NCBI GenBank assembly: GCA_018676275.1
Contig: JABHFC010000135.1
Location: 1 to 16,059 of the forward strand
Direction: 5' to 3'
DNA: 16,059 nucleotides
Origin: Gammaproteobacteria bacterium
GTDB taxonomy: Bacteria > Pseudomonadota > Gammaproteobacteria > Eutrophobiales > Eutrophobiaceae
Position 1 is the stretch's first letter. Each line of letters opens with the position of its first letter. The position numbers and the translations under genes are program-made. Under the pieces are notes generated by a model. The model was not told where the DNA came from and ran no database searches. It saw nothing but the letters and a program-made list of their open reading frames with translations. Positions 1-7,856 of this stretch are shown here, in pieces.

Positions 1-5
1 TACGC

Positions 6-515
6 TTAACAAAGTGTCCGAGATCGGTTGACCACTACAACAGTGAGTTTTATTACGAGATTACTTTCGCTTTTCGTGAGTCCGTAGGTATGCATTAGCT
101 CAGGCACACTTAGTTTTTTCTGTTTGGATTTTTCCTCGTTCCTTCTTCTATTATTAACAGCCAAATTAATGGTTGTTTTTAAATCAACTTCTCGAAGAGG
201 TTTATTGATAAAGCCAGAATGCTTTGTTACGCGTGCGCGTCTTAAGATGTCTTTGTCGTTATAGGAGGTGATATAAACAACTGGAATATGTAGTTCATTG
301 ATGATGGTATTTGCTGTGGTAATACCATCTTTATCACCTTCTATCTTAATGTCCATCAGGACGAGATCAGGCATATTTCTTTTTGTTGATTGAATTGCGC
401 TATCACCGGTACTAACAACATCGACAACCTGATAATCACACTTTTTTACAAGCATTTTGATTATCGATGCTGTGGTTCGATCGTCTTCGACAACTAGTAA
501 CTTTCCATTTGACAT
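6..515 (-). CDS. Response regulator, receiver domain with LuxR-like C-terminus that appears frameshifted
   Basis: This is a cytoplasmic response regulator, the phosphorylation-controlled partner of a histidine kinase. The receiver domain (about residues 4-118) looks intact: acidic pocket E10-D11-D12, phosphoacceptor D55 in LVLMD, switch T83 in YITS and K105 in NKP. After a basic linker (residues 123-135) comes LTKSESNLVIKL (147-158), which resembles the first helix of a LuxR/GerE DNA-binding domain. The frame then runs into VVVVNRSRTLC and stops. Skipping two bases after the K-L codons restores CCSGQPISDTLLSV, which aligns with the LuxR pattern and stays open to base 1. The C-terminus is therefore either frameshifted in the organism or affected by a sequence error. 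The ATG start has a GGAAAG ribosome site five bases upstream. No kinase gene is present here. The receiver call is firm; DNA binding is an inference. Confidence 0.85.
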   Translation of the reverse strand: MSNGKLLVVEDDRTTASIIKMLVKKCDYQVVDVVSTGDSAIQSTKRNMPDLVLMDIKIEGDKDGITTANTIINELHIPVVYITSYNDKDILRRARVTKHSGFINKPLREVDLKTTINLAVNNRRRNEEKSKQKKLSVPELMHTYGLTKSESNLVIKLTVVVVNRSRTLC

Positions 516-822
516 AGCACTTTCCGTTTGTATCTATTGGCAATACAATCGCGAGTCCAAAAACGAACATACATATGCATTTACAGCATAAAATAACTGA
601 TATTTTTCGCTTCCTGGATATTCCGCCCCTCGCCAGAATATTAGCATGAAATTCGTACTTGTCCGTATTTAGAGCTGTTTTAGTTGGTTGGGACATCCAG
701 CTAGACATCGATCGGGTTGAAAAGTTTCCTTATGATTCGGTAATGTGTACAAACATTCGAACAAGAAACATAATGGCTGTAAAAACTAATTCAGAATTGA
801 ACCACACTAGCTAGCAATAAAT
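516..822. other. Intergenic region between divergent genes
   Basis: About 307 bases separate the response regulator (minus) from the cyclodeaminase-family gene (plus), so promoters for both should lie here. A minus-strand frame overlapping the regulator start and extending to 708 encodes nothing recognisable and is treated as a shadow. I see no convincing -35/-10 pair, hairpin or repeat. Confidence 0.5.
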
Positions 823-1773
823 GTGAAGAACCTACCATATATAGATGCCGATGCTGTATCGGACAGTTTGTCTTATCCGGATCTGATTGATTCGCTGAAA
901 CAGGCCTTTATCCAGCCTCATATCGTACCGGATCGCCTCCATTACGAGCTTGCTGAGAGTATGGGTGTTGATACCCGTTTATTGGTAATGGTCGCCTGGG
1001 GGGCAGAGCATTACCTGGGTGTGAAAATGGTGACTTTGTGTTCGGACAACTCAGCCAAGGGTTTACCAACACTGTCCGGAATTTATTGTTTGTTTGATGG
1101 TAAAACCGGAATACCTTTGGCTATGCTGGATGGTGCGGAATTGACTGCTTTTCGTACTGCCGCGGCTTCTGTGCTCGCGACTACTTGTCTGCTTGATTCG
1201 GTTCCGGATACTGTTCTCATAATGGGAGCCGGTAAGTTATCTACTTACTACATTAAGGCTTATGCGGAAATTATGAAGCCTGCAAGAGTCTTGTTATGGA
1301 ATCGTGATATCGGTAAAGCTGAGGCAGTGGTTGAGTTAGTTTCTTTGAGTGAATCCAAATTGGATATCGCGACAGATCTCGAAGAAGCAGTAAACCAGGC
1401 AGATATTATTTCTACTATTACTTCGTCTACTCAACCTTTGTTTCCCGGTACATGGTGCAAGCCGGGCTGTCATCTTGATCTGGTTGGAGGTTATCGTCCT
1501 GACATGCGTGAGGTGGATGATGAGTTGATACGACGTGCAATGATTTATGTCGATACTTATCAGGGTGCGTTTGATGAAGCAGGAGACATAATTGATCCCT
1601 TAAACCGGGGAATTATTTCTAAATCGGATATTCATGCAGATCTTGCTGAGCTTGTTCGGGGTAAAGATATTCAACAAGGGGGTGGAAAAGATCTTACTGT
1701 GTTTAAATCGGTTGGTACTGCGATTGAAGATCTGGCTGCTGCGGTACTGGTGTATGAAAAGAATATAAACTAG
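823..1773 (+). CDS. Ornithine cyclodeaminase / mu-crystallin family NAD(P)-dependent enzyme
   Basis: The 316-residue protein has the usual length of the OCD/mu-crystallin family. Members include ornithine cyclodeaminase, alanine dehydrogenase, pyrroline-2-carboxylate reductase and ketimine reductases, all soluble enzymes acting on imine/amino acid pairs. Family features visible are LGVKM with K68, the block GIPLAMLDGAELTAFRTAAAS (about 96-116, containing R111), and a Rossmann segment VLIMGAGKLS (131-140) followed by WNRD. The second family glycine segment reads DLVGGYRPDMREVD (about 219-232). The only start fitting the full N-terminus is GTG at 823; an ATG two bases earlier is followed at once by TGA. 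No clear ribosome site is visible. The gene stands alone, convergent with the next one. Substrate cannot be assigned from sequence. Confidence 0.88.
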   Translation: MKNLPYIDADAVSDSLSYPDLIDSLKQAFIQPHIVPDRLHYELAESMGVDTRLLVMVAWGAEHYLGVKMVTLCSDNSAKGLPTLSGIYCLFDGKTGIPLAMLDGAELTAFRTAAASVLATTCLLDSVPDTVLIMGAGKLSTYYIKAYAEIMKPARVLLWNRDIGKAEAVVELVSLSESKLDIATDLEEAVNQADIISTITSSTQPLFPGTWCKPGCHLDLVGGYRPDMREVDDELIRRAMIYVDTYQGAFDEAGDIIDPLNRGIISKSDIHADLAELVRGKDIQQGGGKDLTVFKSVGTAIEDLAAAVLVYEKNIN

Positions 1774-1820
1774 TAGGCTAGCTCGTAATTATTATAGGTA
1801 AAAATTGGAATTTGTGACTG

Positions 1821-1882
1821 GATTCCCGCCTGCGCGGGAAAGACGACACAGGGCTTTTGCGACATTCTCATGCGCCAGAAGT
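1821..1882 (+). repeat. Solitary REP-type palindromic repeat (half element)
   Basis: The core gattcccgcctgcgcgggaa contains a perfect 7-bp stem (1823-1829 with 1834-1840) around a four-base loop. The core plus the next 25 bases (1821-1865) recurs perfectly in inverted orientation at 12838-12882. The partner palindrome of the doublets elsewhere in this window is missing, so this is a single unit. It lies between two convergent genes. A minus-strand frame through it (1770-1955) reads VFPAQAGIQ, a translation typical of such repeats, not a gene. Confidence 0.8.
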
Positions 1883-2000
1883 GTGAAGCCTCGGTAATTG
1901 CTCCCGGCATTACTCTACCTCCTCCATACCGTTGTATATCTTTCGTATGGCACATTGTCCATGGAGTCGTACCCTTGGGGTATGATGGGGAGACAATTTT

Positions 2001-3389
2001 TTATTGATTTCCAATAGCGCCTAATTGCATATCTAGTTTCAAAGGAATTCCATCTTTTGGATTAGGTGAATTCTCTTTTACTGCAAGACTCTTTGCCTGT
2101 TCAATATCGCTTTCATATCTCTTTATTTTTCCCAGCGCATTTTTATACTCATCTTTTAATTGCAGGAAAATAGAATCCTGAATCTTTTGTATCTTTGCCA
2201 CATTGGCACCAGCGAGTAATTGTTCAGCTCTAATTCCTTTGTTTTCTTCTTGCAAAGATTCAACTTGGTTTGCTAACGCAACCTTTTCCTGTTGCAACTT
2301 ATTAACCTGAAGTACTGCCAGGTCATTTGATTTGTTACTCTCACTTAACTTCATAGCAAGTTCTGCTCTTTGCTGTTCCGTTACAGTTTGTTCGGTATTA
2401 TATTTTTTCTTTAATTGCTCGTTTATTGTGGCTGCATCAGACAATTTCCCTTCGAGTTGCTGATTTAACAACTTGTTCTCTTTTATCTGAGTGTTTAGTT
2501 TAATAATACTTTGTTCTGCAGATGTCAGCGCCTGTGTCTTTGTGTCTAATGACGTTAATAGTTCTTTTTGCTTTTTATTTGCAATGTCAATTTTCTTACT
2601 CTGTTGCTGTTGGCTGGATTCCAGGCTAGCAAGTTGAGCAGTCAATTCTGTTTCGAGCTTAATCCGTTCTAACTTACTTTCTTCAAGTTGAGTGTTCAGG
2701 CTAGCAATTTGCTGTTCGGCGGTTTTCAAACTCTTTGTTTTCGTCGCCAGAGTATTTGCCTGACTGGACTGTTCGGTTTGTAGAGCAAGTAATTTCGCAG
2801 CATGTTCTTGTTTTATTGATTTTAGTTCGACAACTTTTGCTTCTAGTTCAGTATTGGTCTTGTCATCCGCCATGCTCAATTGCTTTTTCTGCCTGTTCAA
2901 ACTAAGTACCTGTTGTTCTGCTATTTTTAATGCTTTGGTCTTTTCTAATAAAGTAGTCTCCAGTTCTTTTCTTTTTCGTTCTTCGTTGGCCATGATCGAT
3001 GCATGTTCGCTTTGCATCTGGTCAACGAGGCTATTTATACTTTCCAGTTCAACTGCTGCAGTAACAATACCGGGAATGGCAGGTTCTGCGGGAGTGCTTG
3101 TTTCCTGAGAGGCAACTTGTACAGGCTGGCTTTTGTTTTCTTCAGAAACTGATGAGGTGGAGTGTAATTGCCACCAGTATGTACCACTAATGATGATTGC
3201 CAGAGTTAATACAGTGATCAGTAGGGGATTACTTATTAGTGAATTATTTTTTGAGTTACGGAAAAAACTGGCTGCCAGCTTCTGGGATGATTCTCTATGC
3301 TGACTATCTTTAGTCGTCTGATTTGATTCTTTGGCGATCTCGTCTTTTCGAGCTGATGCGTTTTTCAGTGCATCCAGAAGAAGACTCAT
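2001..3389 (-). CDS. Single-pass membrane coiled-coil protein with GspB-like N-terminus
   Basis: The 462-residue protein begins MSLLLDALKNA, resembling the cytoplasmic tip of GspB/ExeB and related type II secretion or pilus accessory proteins. A charged linker is followed by one membrane span (about residues 54-73). A Pro/Thr-rich stretch follows, then a long coiled coil from about 115 to 430 rich in Lys, Glu and Gln, ending in a short tail (GIPLKLDMQLGAIGNQ). The coiled coil holds three related segments near 148-165, 214-232 and 281-299, patterned L-x-K-T-x-x-L-x-x-A-E-Q, about 67 residues apart. The expected topology is N-terminus inside with the coiled coil in the periplasm. The ATG has only a weak ribosome site (TGGA). 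The role is unknown; a scaffold or envelope-spanning link is an inference. No secretion genes are nearby, so GspB function is not claimed. Confidence 0.75.
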   Translation of the reverse strand: MSLLLDALKNASARKDEIAKESNQTTKDSQHRESSQKLAASFFRNSKNNSLISNPLLITVLTLAIIISGTYWWQLHSTSSVSEENKSQPVQVASQETSTPAEPAIPGIVTAAVELESINSLVDQMQSEHASIMANEERKRKELETTLLEKTKALKIAEQQVLSLNRQKKQLSMADDKTNTELEAKVVELKSIKQEHAAKLLALQTEQSSQANTLATKTKSLKTAEQQIASLNTQLEESKLERIKLETELTAQLASLESSQQQQSKKIDIANKKQKELLTSLDTKTQALTSAEQSIIKLNTQIKENKLLNQQLEGKLSDAATINEQLKKKYNTEQTVTEQQRAELAMKLSESNKSNDLAVLQVNKLQQEKVALANQVESLQEENKGIRAEQLLAGANVAKIQKIQDSIFLQLKDEYKNALGKIKRYESDIEQAKSLAVKENSPNPKDGIPLKLDMQLGAIGNQ

Positions 3390-3571
3390 ATAGACAATTC
3401 CAGGTTAAGGATGTACCGCATGGTTGGCCACTAAAATTATTATTAAAAATAAAGACTTATTGTGTTTTCAGGTTTCAGAAAACAAACGTTTGATGATTAT
3501 GGCAAGAATAAACTGCCTTGGCATTGAAGTCGATGCTTATGGGGTAAAGAGGAGGGGAATTTGTAAACTGT

Positions 3572-4951
3572 TTAGCTGGCTGCGCGTAACTTGCTTTGTT
3601 TTTGCATGATTTCCAGTTTTTGCTCGGCAATATTTTTAGCGATCTCTGCTTGGGCTTTGTCATTCAGCGCCTGTTCCAGCTGTTTAAACAAACTTGCCAG
3701 TACGCTGCTGAGCGCCTTCGACAATTCATCCATGTCAGTTTCCTGTGACATTAATGATTGTACGATTTCCTCAGTATAGGCCAGTGCAGAGGCATCCGTT
3801 TTGGCGTCATCATTGCCAGAGCCCGAACTCAGAGCGGCTTGGGCATCGCCTTTAATTTCCTTGATCAAGGGTGTTATATCAGCAAGATTACTTTGCGGGA
3901 CAGGTTTCTCTAGATGCTCAGCGATACCTTCGCTCAGATAGCTGACCACAAAACCGTTGTTTAAAAGCAGGTATGCAGCAATAGCACTTCTTGCGCCATT
4001 ATCACAATAGACAACGTAATTTTTTTCCGGGCTTAGCTTGTTCATTTGAACCCGGATCATATCCAGTGGCATATTTATACTGTCAGCTGCGCAACAGTGT
4101 TTAAATTCTTTGGGAAATCGTACATCAATCCAGATTGCCCCATCACTTTTTAATTGCAAAGCTTGCTCGTAGCTGACTGTGTTAATGACCGGGTCGCGTA
4201 TCAGGTTTAAAAAGGCTTCCTTGGTAATACGCATCAGGGTGCCTTTCGTTGTAGCAATGACACTTGCATTCCTCGGTGTATCGCCTAACAGGGCTTCTTC
4301 TCCAAAACCATCACCTTCCTGTAAGGTTGCAAGTTTGAAAGTCTTATTTTGTTTACTTACATGTCTAAGCACATCAAATTTGCCAGCCTGGATAAAATAA
4401 TAATAATCGCCGGGCTCGCCCTGTTTGATGACTGACTCACCTTTGTTGAAGTGAACTTCCTCAAACAGTGCAAATATTTTCTGAATATTTTCCGGTGGGA
4501 TACTTGAAAATATTTTTGATTCAAGTAAATGCGTCATCCAGTTATAACCGGTATCCAGATCATCATTTTCTTCACTGACCGATAAGGGAAGGTTTTTTTC
4601 CGAATCAAGTAAAGACTCAAGTTTGGATTTACTGGTTTTTAATACCTGGACAACACCAAGGGCTTTTGCCGAATACTGACGAGGTTGCATTTGACCAAGA
4701 GGAAAGAAAGATTGTTTGCTGCCAGCTTCAATGGTGAATGTTGTTTCATCCATTGCCATCATTTCAAGTTTACCGACAAGCAGGAAATGCGCATTATCAT
4801 CAACGTCACCCTGCTCAAATAAAAAAGAACCTGACTCAATGGTTTCAACTGTTGCTGTTTCAAGCAAAGTCTTCTGAGAGCTTTCTGAAAGTTCTTTTAT
4901 CGGAACAAGCTTTTCAGTTATGTATTCAAATAATCCTGTAGGAATATCCAT
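3572..4951 (-). CDS. Dual cyclic-nucleotide-binding, rhodanese and coiled-coil protein
   Basis: This soluble protein of 459 residues has four parts. A diverged CNB-type domain (about 25-115) reads GSFLFEQGDVDDNAHFLLVGKLEMM. A canonical CNB domain (about 145-255) carries GEPGDYYYFIQAGKF and the phosphate-binding cassette FGEEALLGDTPRNASV (about 216-231), with the Glu and Arg that contact the nucleotide. A rhodanese domain (about 258-350) has an active-site-like loop YCDNGARS (Cys about 316). A C-terminal helical tail has coiled-coil character. I chose ATG at 4949-4951 because the protein then starts where homology begins; a GTG at 5002 would add 17 unconserved residues (MVIFKCVKCFIEIRKKT). No DNA-binding domain is visible, so it is likely a cAMP/cGMP-responsive adaptor or sulfurtransferase-type regulator. 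The exact role is unknown. Confidence 0.85.
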   Translation of the reverse strand: MDIPTGLFEYITEKLVPIKELSESSQKTLLETATVETIESGSFLFEQGDVDDNAHFLLVGKLEMMAMDETTFTIEAGSKQSFFPLGQMQPRQYSAKALGVVQVLKTSKSKLESLLDSEKNLPLSVSEENDDLDTGYNWMTHLLESKIFSSIPPENIQKIFALFEEVHFNKGESVIKQGEPGDYYYFIQAGKFDVLRHVSKQNKTFKLATLQEGDGFGEEALLGDTPRNASVIATTKGTLMRITKEAFLNLIRDPVINTVSYEQALQLKSDGAIWIDVRFPKEFKHCCAADSINMPLDMIRVQMNKLSPEKNYVVYCDNGARSAIAAYLLLNNGFVVSYLSEGIAEHLEKPVPQSNLADITPLIKEIKGDAQAALSSGSGNDDAKTDASALAYTEEIVQSLMSQETDMDELSKALSSVLASLFKQLEQALNDKAQAEIAKNIAEQKLEIMQKQSKLRAAS

Positions 4952-5300
4952 CGTTTTTTTTCTAATCTCTATAAAGCATTTAACACATTTAAATATAACC
5001 ACAGGATTCTGCTTTGTATGTACCCCATAGTGGTTAATAAATCGGTAAATTTTTGAATTAAATAAAATATTTAAATTTGGATTACATTTTTGCAGTGTTT
5101 TTTAAACGGATATGTACTGAATTCAACAATATTTGTTGTTAAATAGGTGATTGATGTCGATCTTTAGCAACTAAATCGTAAAAAAATTACAGGTGTTGCC
5201 TGGTTAATTAGTCGTATGTTTTTTGAACTGGATCACATAAATAATATGATCCCTGGTGATGTTACTGAATAAGTCTTGCTGCGAAGAAGAAATTGCCTGC
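4952..5300. other. AT-rich intergenic region
   Basis: About 349 bases lie between the CNB-rhodanese start and the oxygenase stop; both genes are on the minus strand. The stretch is AT-rich and should contain the promoter of the CNB-rhodanese gene. It has a small perfect palindrome, caacaa-tat-ttgttg, near 5123-5137, and a 6-bp hairpin ggatca/tgatcc at 5230-5252. The hairpin lacks a U-tract in the oxygenase transcript, so I do not call it a terminator. No gene is seen. Confidence 0.45.
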
Positions 5301-6017
5301 TCAGCGATGTAACCAGCCAAGGTAACTAATACGATTGGCTCCGGCAAAGGGCGCGACCGACTGGACCGCATGTCGTTGTGGTATCAGGAAAATATTAAGG
5401 CAATTGAAGCTGGGAATGAAGGCCTGTTCAATATTACCAAGTTCATCATAAAAGGCTAGATGTCCGCCCCAGTTAACGTCCCAGGTTTTGGTCATGCTGA
5501 TAACGTAAGCGGCAACGCGATCGTGTGTTTCATGATGATCTTCATGTTGTGTTAAAAAATGCCCGGGTGAATAACATGATGCATAACTATCAGCTTTTTG
5601 AATAGCGCTTTCTCCGGTTAGTGTGCGCATAAAATCAAGGTTTGATTGTTCATTGATCCAGTCATGCACCTGGTGCATGGGATGACCTTCGTCTTCACCG
5701 AGTTTTATTGCCTGGGTAATATAATATTGAATAAATAAATACTGGAATTGTTTGGTCGCGCGTTGATAAATATTATTCATCATTTGTTTTCGCTGATCGG
5801 CTGGCGCCTGTTGTATATCTGCCATTGGTGATTCATAAAAATTATCACCATCATTGTAGGCCAGGTACCAGCTTTTGTTCTCTAACAACCAACGATGCAT
5901 CATCTCTGCAGAATCTTCTGTTAGAAAATTCTTAATTTGCAGTCGACCAAAGTGCTGCAATTCTTTCCCCAGCTCGACTGGATCAACAGCAGGGTTTATT
6001 TCAATTTTATCTGGCAT
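5301..6017 (-). CDS. 2OG-Fe(II) oxygenase (prolyl-hydroxylase-like)
   Basis: The 238-residue protein carries the double-stranded beta-helix motifs of the 2-oxoglutarate/Fe(II) dioxygenase superfamily. The iron ligands are H158 and D160 in QHEDHHETHD, and distal H216 in PQRHAV. R229 in ANRISYLGW is the likely 2-oxoglutarate carboxylate ligand. WGGHLAFYD and FNCLNIFLIPQ are typical of the Tpa1/Ofd1-like prolyl-hydroxylase branch. It would hydroxylate a substrate with O2 and 2-oxoglutarate, releasing succinate and CO2. It lies 189 bases downstream of the halogenase on the same strand, with a REP doublet between them, and has its own ribosome site (AGAGAG) before ATG. Pairing with a Trp-halogenase-family gene suggests a shared modification or uptake-linked role. 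The substrate is unknown. Confidence 0.88.
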   Translation of the reverse strand: MPDKIEINPAVDPVELGKELQHFGRLQIKNFLTEDSAEMMHRWLLENKSWYLAYNDGDNFYESPMADIQQAPADQRKQMMNNIYQRATKQFQYLFIQYYITQAIKLGEDEGHPMHQVHDWINEQSNLDFMRTLTGESAIQKADSYASCYSPGHFLTQHEDHHETHDRVAAYVISMTKTWDVNWGGHLAFYDELGNIEQAFIPSFNCLNIFLIPQRHAVQSVAPFAGANRISYLGWLHR

Positions 6018-6037
6018 ATTGCTCTCTTAAATAACCG

Positions 6038-6204
6038 TGGTCTGTCCCGAATGACACTTACTTAAGCCTAAAATACAATTATTGTTCTCTTTTCGTCATC
6101 CCCGCGCAGGCGGGGATCCAGTGAATATCGCTTGTTTCGTTTAACTAGATTCCCGCCTGCGCGGGAAAGACGGGCTTAAGTAAGTGCCATTTTGGTCTGT
6201 CCCC
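6038..6204. repeat. Direct repeats flanking the REP doublet
   Basis: The 11-base tggtctgtccc occurs at 6038-6048, followed by ga. It recurs at 6193-6204 with one extra c (tggtctgtcccc), also followed by ga. The copies are in the same orientation and bracket the inverted-repeat element at 6050-6190. They may be part of a larger composite repeat or a relic of its insertion. Confidence 0.65.
6050..6190. repeat. 141-bp REP doublet (REPIN-like) in the halogenase-oxygenase gap
   Basis: The ends are inverted repeats: aatgacacttacttaagcc at 6050-6068 matches the complement of 6172-6190 with one mismatch. Inside are two palindromes: an 8-bp stem at 6098-6105/6110-6117 (atccccgc/gcggggat) and a 7-bp stem at 6150-6156/6161-6167 (ttcccgc/gcgggaa). 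The two REP cores face each other, the REPIN arrangement mobilised by RAYT transposases. No transposase gene is in the window. The element ends 16 bases from the halogenase stop and 33 bases before the oxygenase start. Confidence 0.8.
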
Positions 6205-6206
6205 GA

Positions 6207-7703
6207 TTATAGACTATTGAGGTATTCCTGATGCCCATAATACCGGCTTACTTCTTCTTTGTATGGGTTCGTAATACGATTGCCGGCTTGAGTCTCGCTT
6301 GCATTCGCGTAACGACCCATTCCGGACAAAATGCAGTACCAGGAATAGGGAGCATAGGATGAACGATGTACCTGTTCTTTTAATACCGAAATAAAATCTG
6401 CAGATTCGCTATCCCATCCTGCAATAACAGCACGCTGGGTGTCGGTAATATTTTCGTTGTCACTACAGTCACGCCAGTACTGTGTGTCTTTACGGCTATT
6501 TAATTTGTAATGTAATTGAATGTAATCAACCGTGCAGTCAAAAGCTTCGTTGACGATTTCATTGAAATGGTCACGATAGTCTGCCTGATATCCGCCTCTA
6601 CTAAAATGTGTGACAAATCGATTGATACTAAATTGCGTGAGCGCGAGTGCCGTTGCCTCCAGCGGTTCAATAAAACCCTGGGAGAGACCAATTGCCAGAC
6701 AGTTTTTATTCCAGTGTTTGGAGACACGACCGGTTTGTAGTTTTATGTGTAGCGGTTCTATTCCTTTCGCTTCTTCGCCAATCAGATCTCTGAGTTCCTG
6801 CTCCGCATCTTCCTGTGTCGTGTAGTCCGCACTGTGAACATAGCCCCAGCTGATTTTACTGCCAATAGGAATGCGCCAGGCCCAGCCACATTTCATTGCA
6901 CGGGATTCAGTAAAGGGAGGAAAGTCTACATCCGCACTGACAGGCGTTCGGATAACAACAGCGCGGTCATTAAACAGCCTTGGCTTATAGGAAATTACTT
7001 CTTTATCTTCTGTCTTGCTAATAAGCAGTCTTCTAAAGCCGGTACAATCTACGAAAAGGTCGGCTGAGATTTCGCCGCTGTCTGCGGTGACAATACGGTC
7101 AATACCCCCATTTCCATCTTGGATGACGTCTTTAACATCATCGACTATGTAATTAATTCCCTGTTCAAGGCAGCGTTGTTTCAGATAATCCGCAAGTAAA
7201 GATGTATCAAAGTGATAAGCGTAATCTATTGTGCTCGAATCACAGGGAGGAGGGCCAACAGGTGCTTTGTATTGGGCAGCCAGTTCAGAGTTAAAAAAGA
7301 AATCGGCAGGATTGCTATTAGCTGACTTTCCTTTGCGGCGCTGATTACAATTTTCAAAGAACTGCTGATCGTATTGGTTATGGCCGGGAGCAGCGAAGGG
7401 ATGAAAATAGGTTTCGAACTCATCACTGTTTGTCCAACCCGGAAAATTAATACCCAGCTTGATTGTGGCTTTACAGGCTGACATGAACTCTGCTTCCGGG
7501 ATGTTTAAAAAGTTAAGAAATCTTTTAAACAATGGAGTTGTTCCTTCACCTACACCAATAGTCGGAATATTGCTCGATTCAATCAGTGAAATTTTACTGC
7601 CATTTTTGCCCATGCTTTGCAGAAAAATACTGGCAGTCATCCAGCCCGCGCTGCCGCCACCAACAATAAGGATGTTTTCAGGGGGTGTTGGATTAGTGCT
7701 CAT
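6207..7703 (-). CDS. Flavin-dependent tryptophan-halogenase family protein
   Basis: The 498-residue protein matches the length of flavin-dependent tryptophan halogenases, which use FADH2, O2 and halide to form hypohalous acid and chlorinate or brominate an aromatic substrate. Visible motifs are the FAD-binding ILIVGGGSAGWMTA (11-24), the catalytic lysine region ATIKLGINF with K82, the halogenase-specific WxWxIP as WAWRIP (274-279), and FIEPLEATAL carrying E346, equivalent to the catalytic glutamate. The key residues argue for halogenation and against monooxygenase activity. Free tryptophan need not be the substrate: many genomes carry family members of unknown substrate near 2OG oxygenase and TonB-receptor genes. 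The downstream oxygenase is probably co-transcribed. No flavin reductase is adjacent. The ATG start is clear but has no strong ribosome site. Confidence 0.9.
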   Translation of the reverse strand: MSTNPTPPENILIVGGGSAGWMTASIFLQSMGKNGSKISLIESSNIPTIGVGEGTTPLFKRFLNFLNIPEAEFMSACKATIKLGINFPGWTNSDEFETYFHPFAAPGHNQYDQQFFENCNQRRKGKSANSNPADFFFNSELAAQYKAPVGPPPCDSSTIDYAYHFDTSLLADYLKQRCLEQGINYIVDDVKDVIQDGNGGIDRIVTADSGEISADLFVDCTGFRRLLISKTEDKEVISYKPRLFNDRAVVIRTPVSADVDFPPFTESRAMKCGWAWRIPIGSKISWGYVHSADYTTQEDAEQELRDLIGEEAKGIEPLHIKLQTGRVSKHWNKNCLAIGLSQGFIEPLEATALALTQFSINRFVTHFSRGGYQADYRDHFNEIVNEAFDCTVDYIQLHYKLNSRKDTQYWRDCSDNENITDTQRAVIAGWDSESADFISVLKEQVHRSSYAPYSWYCILSGMGRYANASETQAGNRITNPYKEEVSRYYGHQEYLNSL

Positions 7704-7856
7704 TTAAAAGGCTATTTTTCTGTTTGTTTTGATACTTATAGGAAGTTTTAACAATACGCGAATTAGATGAAAAGGAAAAGAAGTGCGCTTTGATCAGGGG
7801 ATGGTGGCTTCCTGTTTTCTCAGGTGTTCAGCCTGGGATCAAATTTACCAATTACT

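Noticed and set aside
436..708. Minus-strand 90-residue frame overlapping the response regulator start
   Set aside because: It overlaps the regulator coding region in another frame, has no recognisable domain and has the irregular composition of intergenic DNA.
1770..1955. Minus-strand 61-residue frame containing VFPAQAGIQ
   Set aside because: It is a translation of the REP repeat at 1821-1882; this peptide string is a known by-product of such repeats and nothing else in the frame looks like a gene.
3424..3609. Plus-strand 61-residue frame between two minus-strand genes
   Set aside because: It has no start context, runs antisense into the CNB-rhodanese end and contains no recognisable motif.
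5230..5252. Hairpin downstream of the oxygenase as a terminator
   Set aside because: The stem is only six base pairs and AT-looped, and no U-tract follows it in the direction of transcription.
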